Positions 5,570-5,922 of a stretch of DNA of 5,922 nucleotides are shown piece after piece. The notes beneath the pieces are model-generated. The model made no database searches, was not told the DNA's origin, and worked only from the letters and a program-made list of their open reading frames with translations. Position 1 is the stretch's first letter. Each line of letters begins with the position of its first letter. The DNA is from Pseudomonadota bacterium. Its GTDB lineage: Bacteria; Pseudomonadota; Alphaproteobacteria; Rhizobiales; Aestuariivirgaceae. Location: positions 1-5,922 of the forward strand of contig JAEKFU010000037.1 in the NCBI GenBank assembly GCA_016522385.1, written 5' to 3'. The translations under genes were made by a program, and so were the position numbers.

Positions 5570-5922
5570 TTGCAGACCAAGGAGACATCACTCGCTACCC
5601 GGCTGATGAACAACCGCAACCTGATGGGGCTCTTGTTCATGCTGCCGGCAGGCGCCATTCTGCTGATCTTCCTGACCTATCCACTGGGTCTTGGCGTGTG
5701 GCTAGGGCTGACGGACGTCAAGGTCGGGCGGCCTGGTATCTTTGTTGGCTTTGAAAACTTCGAATGGCTGTTCAAGGACAACGTGTTCTGGCTGTCGGTC
5801 TTCAACACGTTCCTCTACACAGTGGTCGCCAGCATTATCAAATTCGGCCTCGGCTTGTGGCTTGCCATCGTTCTCAACAACCATTTCCCGTTCAAGGCCT
5901 TTATACGCGCCATCGTGTTGCT
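5570..5922 (+). CDS. Sugar ABC transporter permease (CUT1, MalF/UgpA type), N-terminal part (runs off right edge)
   Basis: The frame is open from TTG 5570 to the window end (117 codons plus 2 nt). This would be one of two inner-membrane channel subunits of the importer. With TTG 5570 the protein starts MQTKETSLATRLMNNRN. A first membrane segment lies at about 18-45 (containing LLFMLPAGAILLIFLTYPLG), then a short periplasmic loop with FVGFENFEWLF (58-68), a second segment at about 73-102, and the start of a third (FKAFIRAIVL). The FVGxENF block, followed by NTFLYTVV, is characteristic of this permease family. The EAA loop that contacts the ATPase would lie beyond the edge. Start choice: GAAGG (5558-5562) sits 7 nt before TTG 5570 and gives an N-terminal tail of the usual length. 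ATG 5606 is the alternative, but AAGGAG (5579-5584) is 21 nt from it, too far. The partner permease is expected downstream. Confidence 0.92.
   Translation, partial: MQTKETSLATRLMNNRNLMGLLFMLPAGAILLIFLTYPLGLGVWLGLTDVKVGRPGIFVGFENFEWLFKDNVFWLSVFNTFLYTVVASIIKFGLGLWLAIVLNNHFPFKAFIRAIVL

Noticed and set aside
1..5922. Search for CRISPR arrays, tRNA or rRNA genes, insertion sequences, phage or defence genes
   Set aside because: No regularly spaced repeats, tRNA-like clover folds, transposase frames or terminal inverted repeats were seen on either strand.

Overview
The window looks like part of an alphaproteobacterial chromosome, most likely Hyphomicrobiales (Rhizobiales). This is inferred from the fairly high G+C content, the style of the proteins (a rhizobial-type DUF547 lipoprotein-like protein and a CUT1 sugar transporter with a twin-arginine binding protein) and the gene layout. 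No rRNA, tRNA, CRISPR array, insertion sequence or phage gene is visible.

Left part, minus strand (1-766): the N-terminal 160 codons of a multi-pass GT-C type membrane glycosyltransferase run off the left edge. Just upstream of it in the same direction is an 81-residue exported protein ending in a Lys5-Arg4 tail. The two probably form one transcription unit. A 236-bp divergent intergenic region (767-1002) separates them from an exported DUF547 protein on the plus strand (1003-1845).

Centre: the DUF547 gene converges on a D-isomer 2-hydroxyacid dehydrogenase gene on the minus strand (1895-2833), with 49 bp between the stops and no clear terminator. The dehydrogenase is transcribed divergently from a sugar ABC transporter operon. 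The 130-bp region between them (2834-2963) carries a perfect 12-bp palindrome with a central CG, the form expected of a LacI-family operator, and probably controls both directions.

Right part, plus strand (2964-5922): the transporter operon runs ATPase (MalK/UgpC type), then solute-binding protein (Tat-type signal, family 1), then the first inner-membrane permease, which is cut by the right edge. A strong hairpin lies between the binding-protein and permease genes. It could raise binding-protein mRNA level relative to the permease, as described for other binding-protein operons. A second permease is expected beyond the window. Together the genes suggest uptake of a carbohydrate or sugar acid whose breakdown involves a 2-keto/2-hydroxy acid step. 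The ligand cannot be read from the sequence.

The window holds no evident new defence or mobile system. The items most worth a second look are the shared operator region, the hairpin with a competing inner structure, the orphan polybasic exported protein, and the transporter's unknown substrate.
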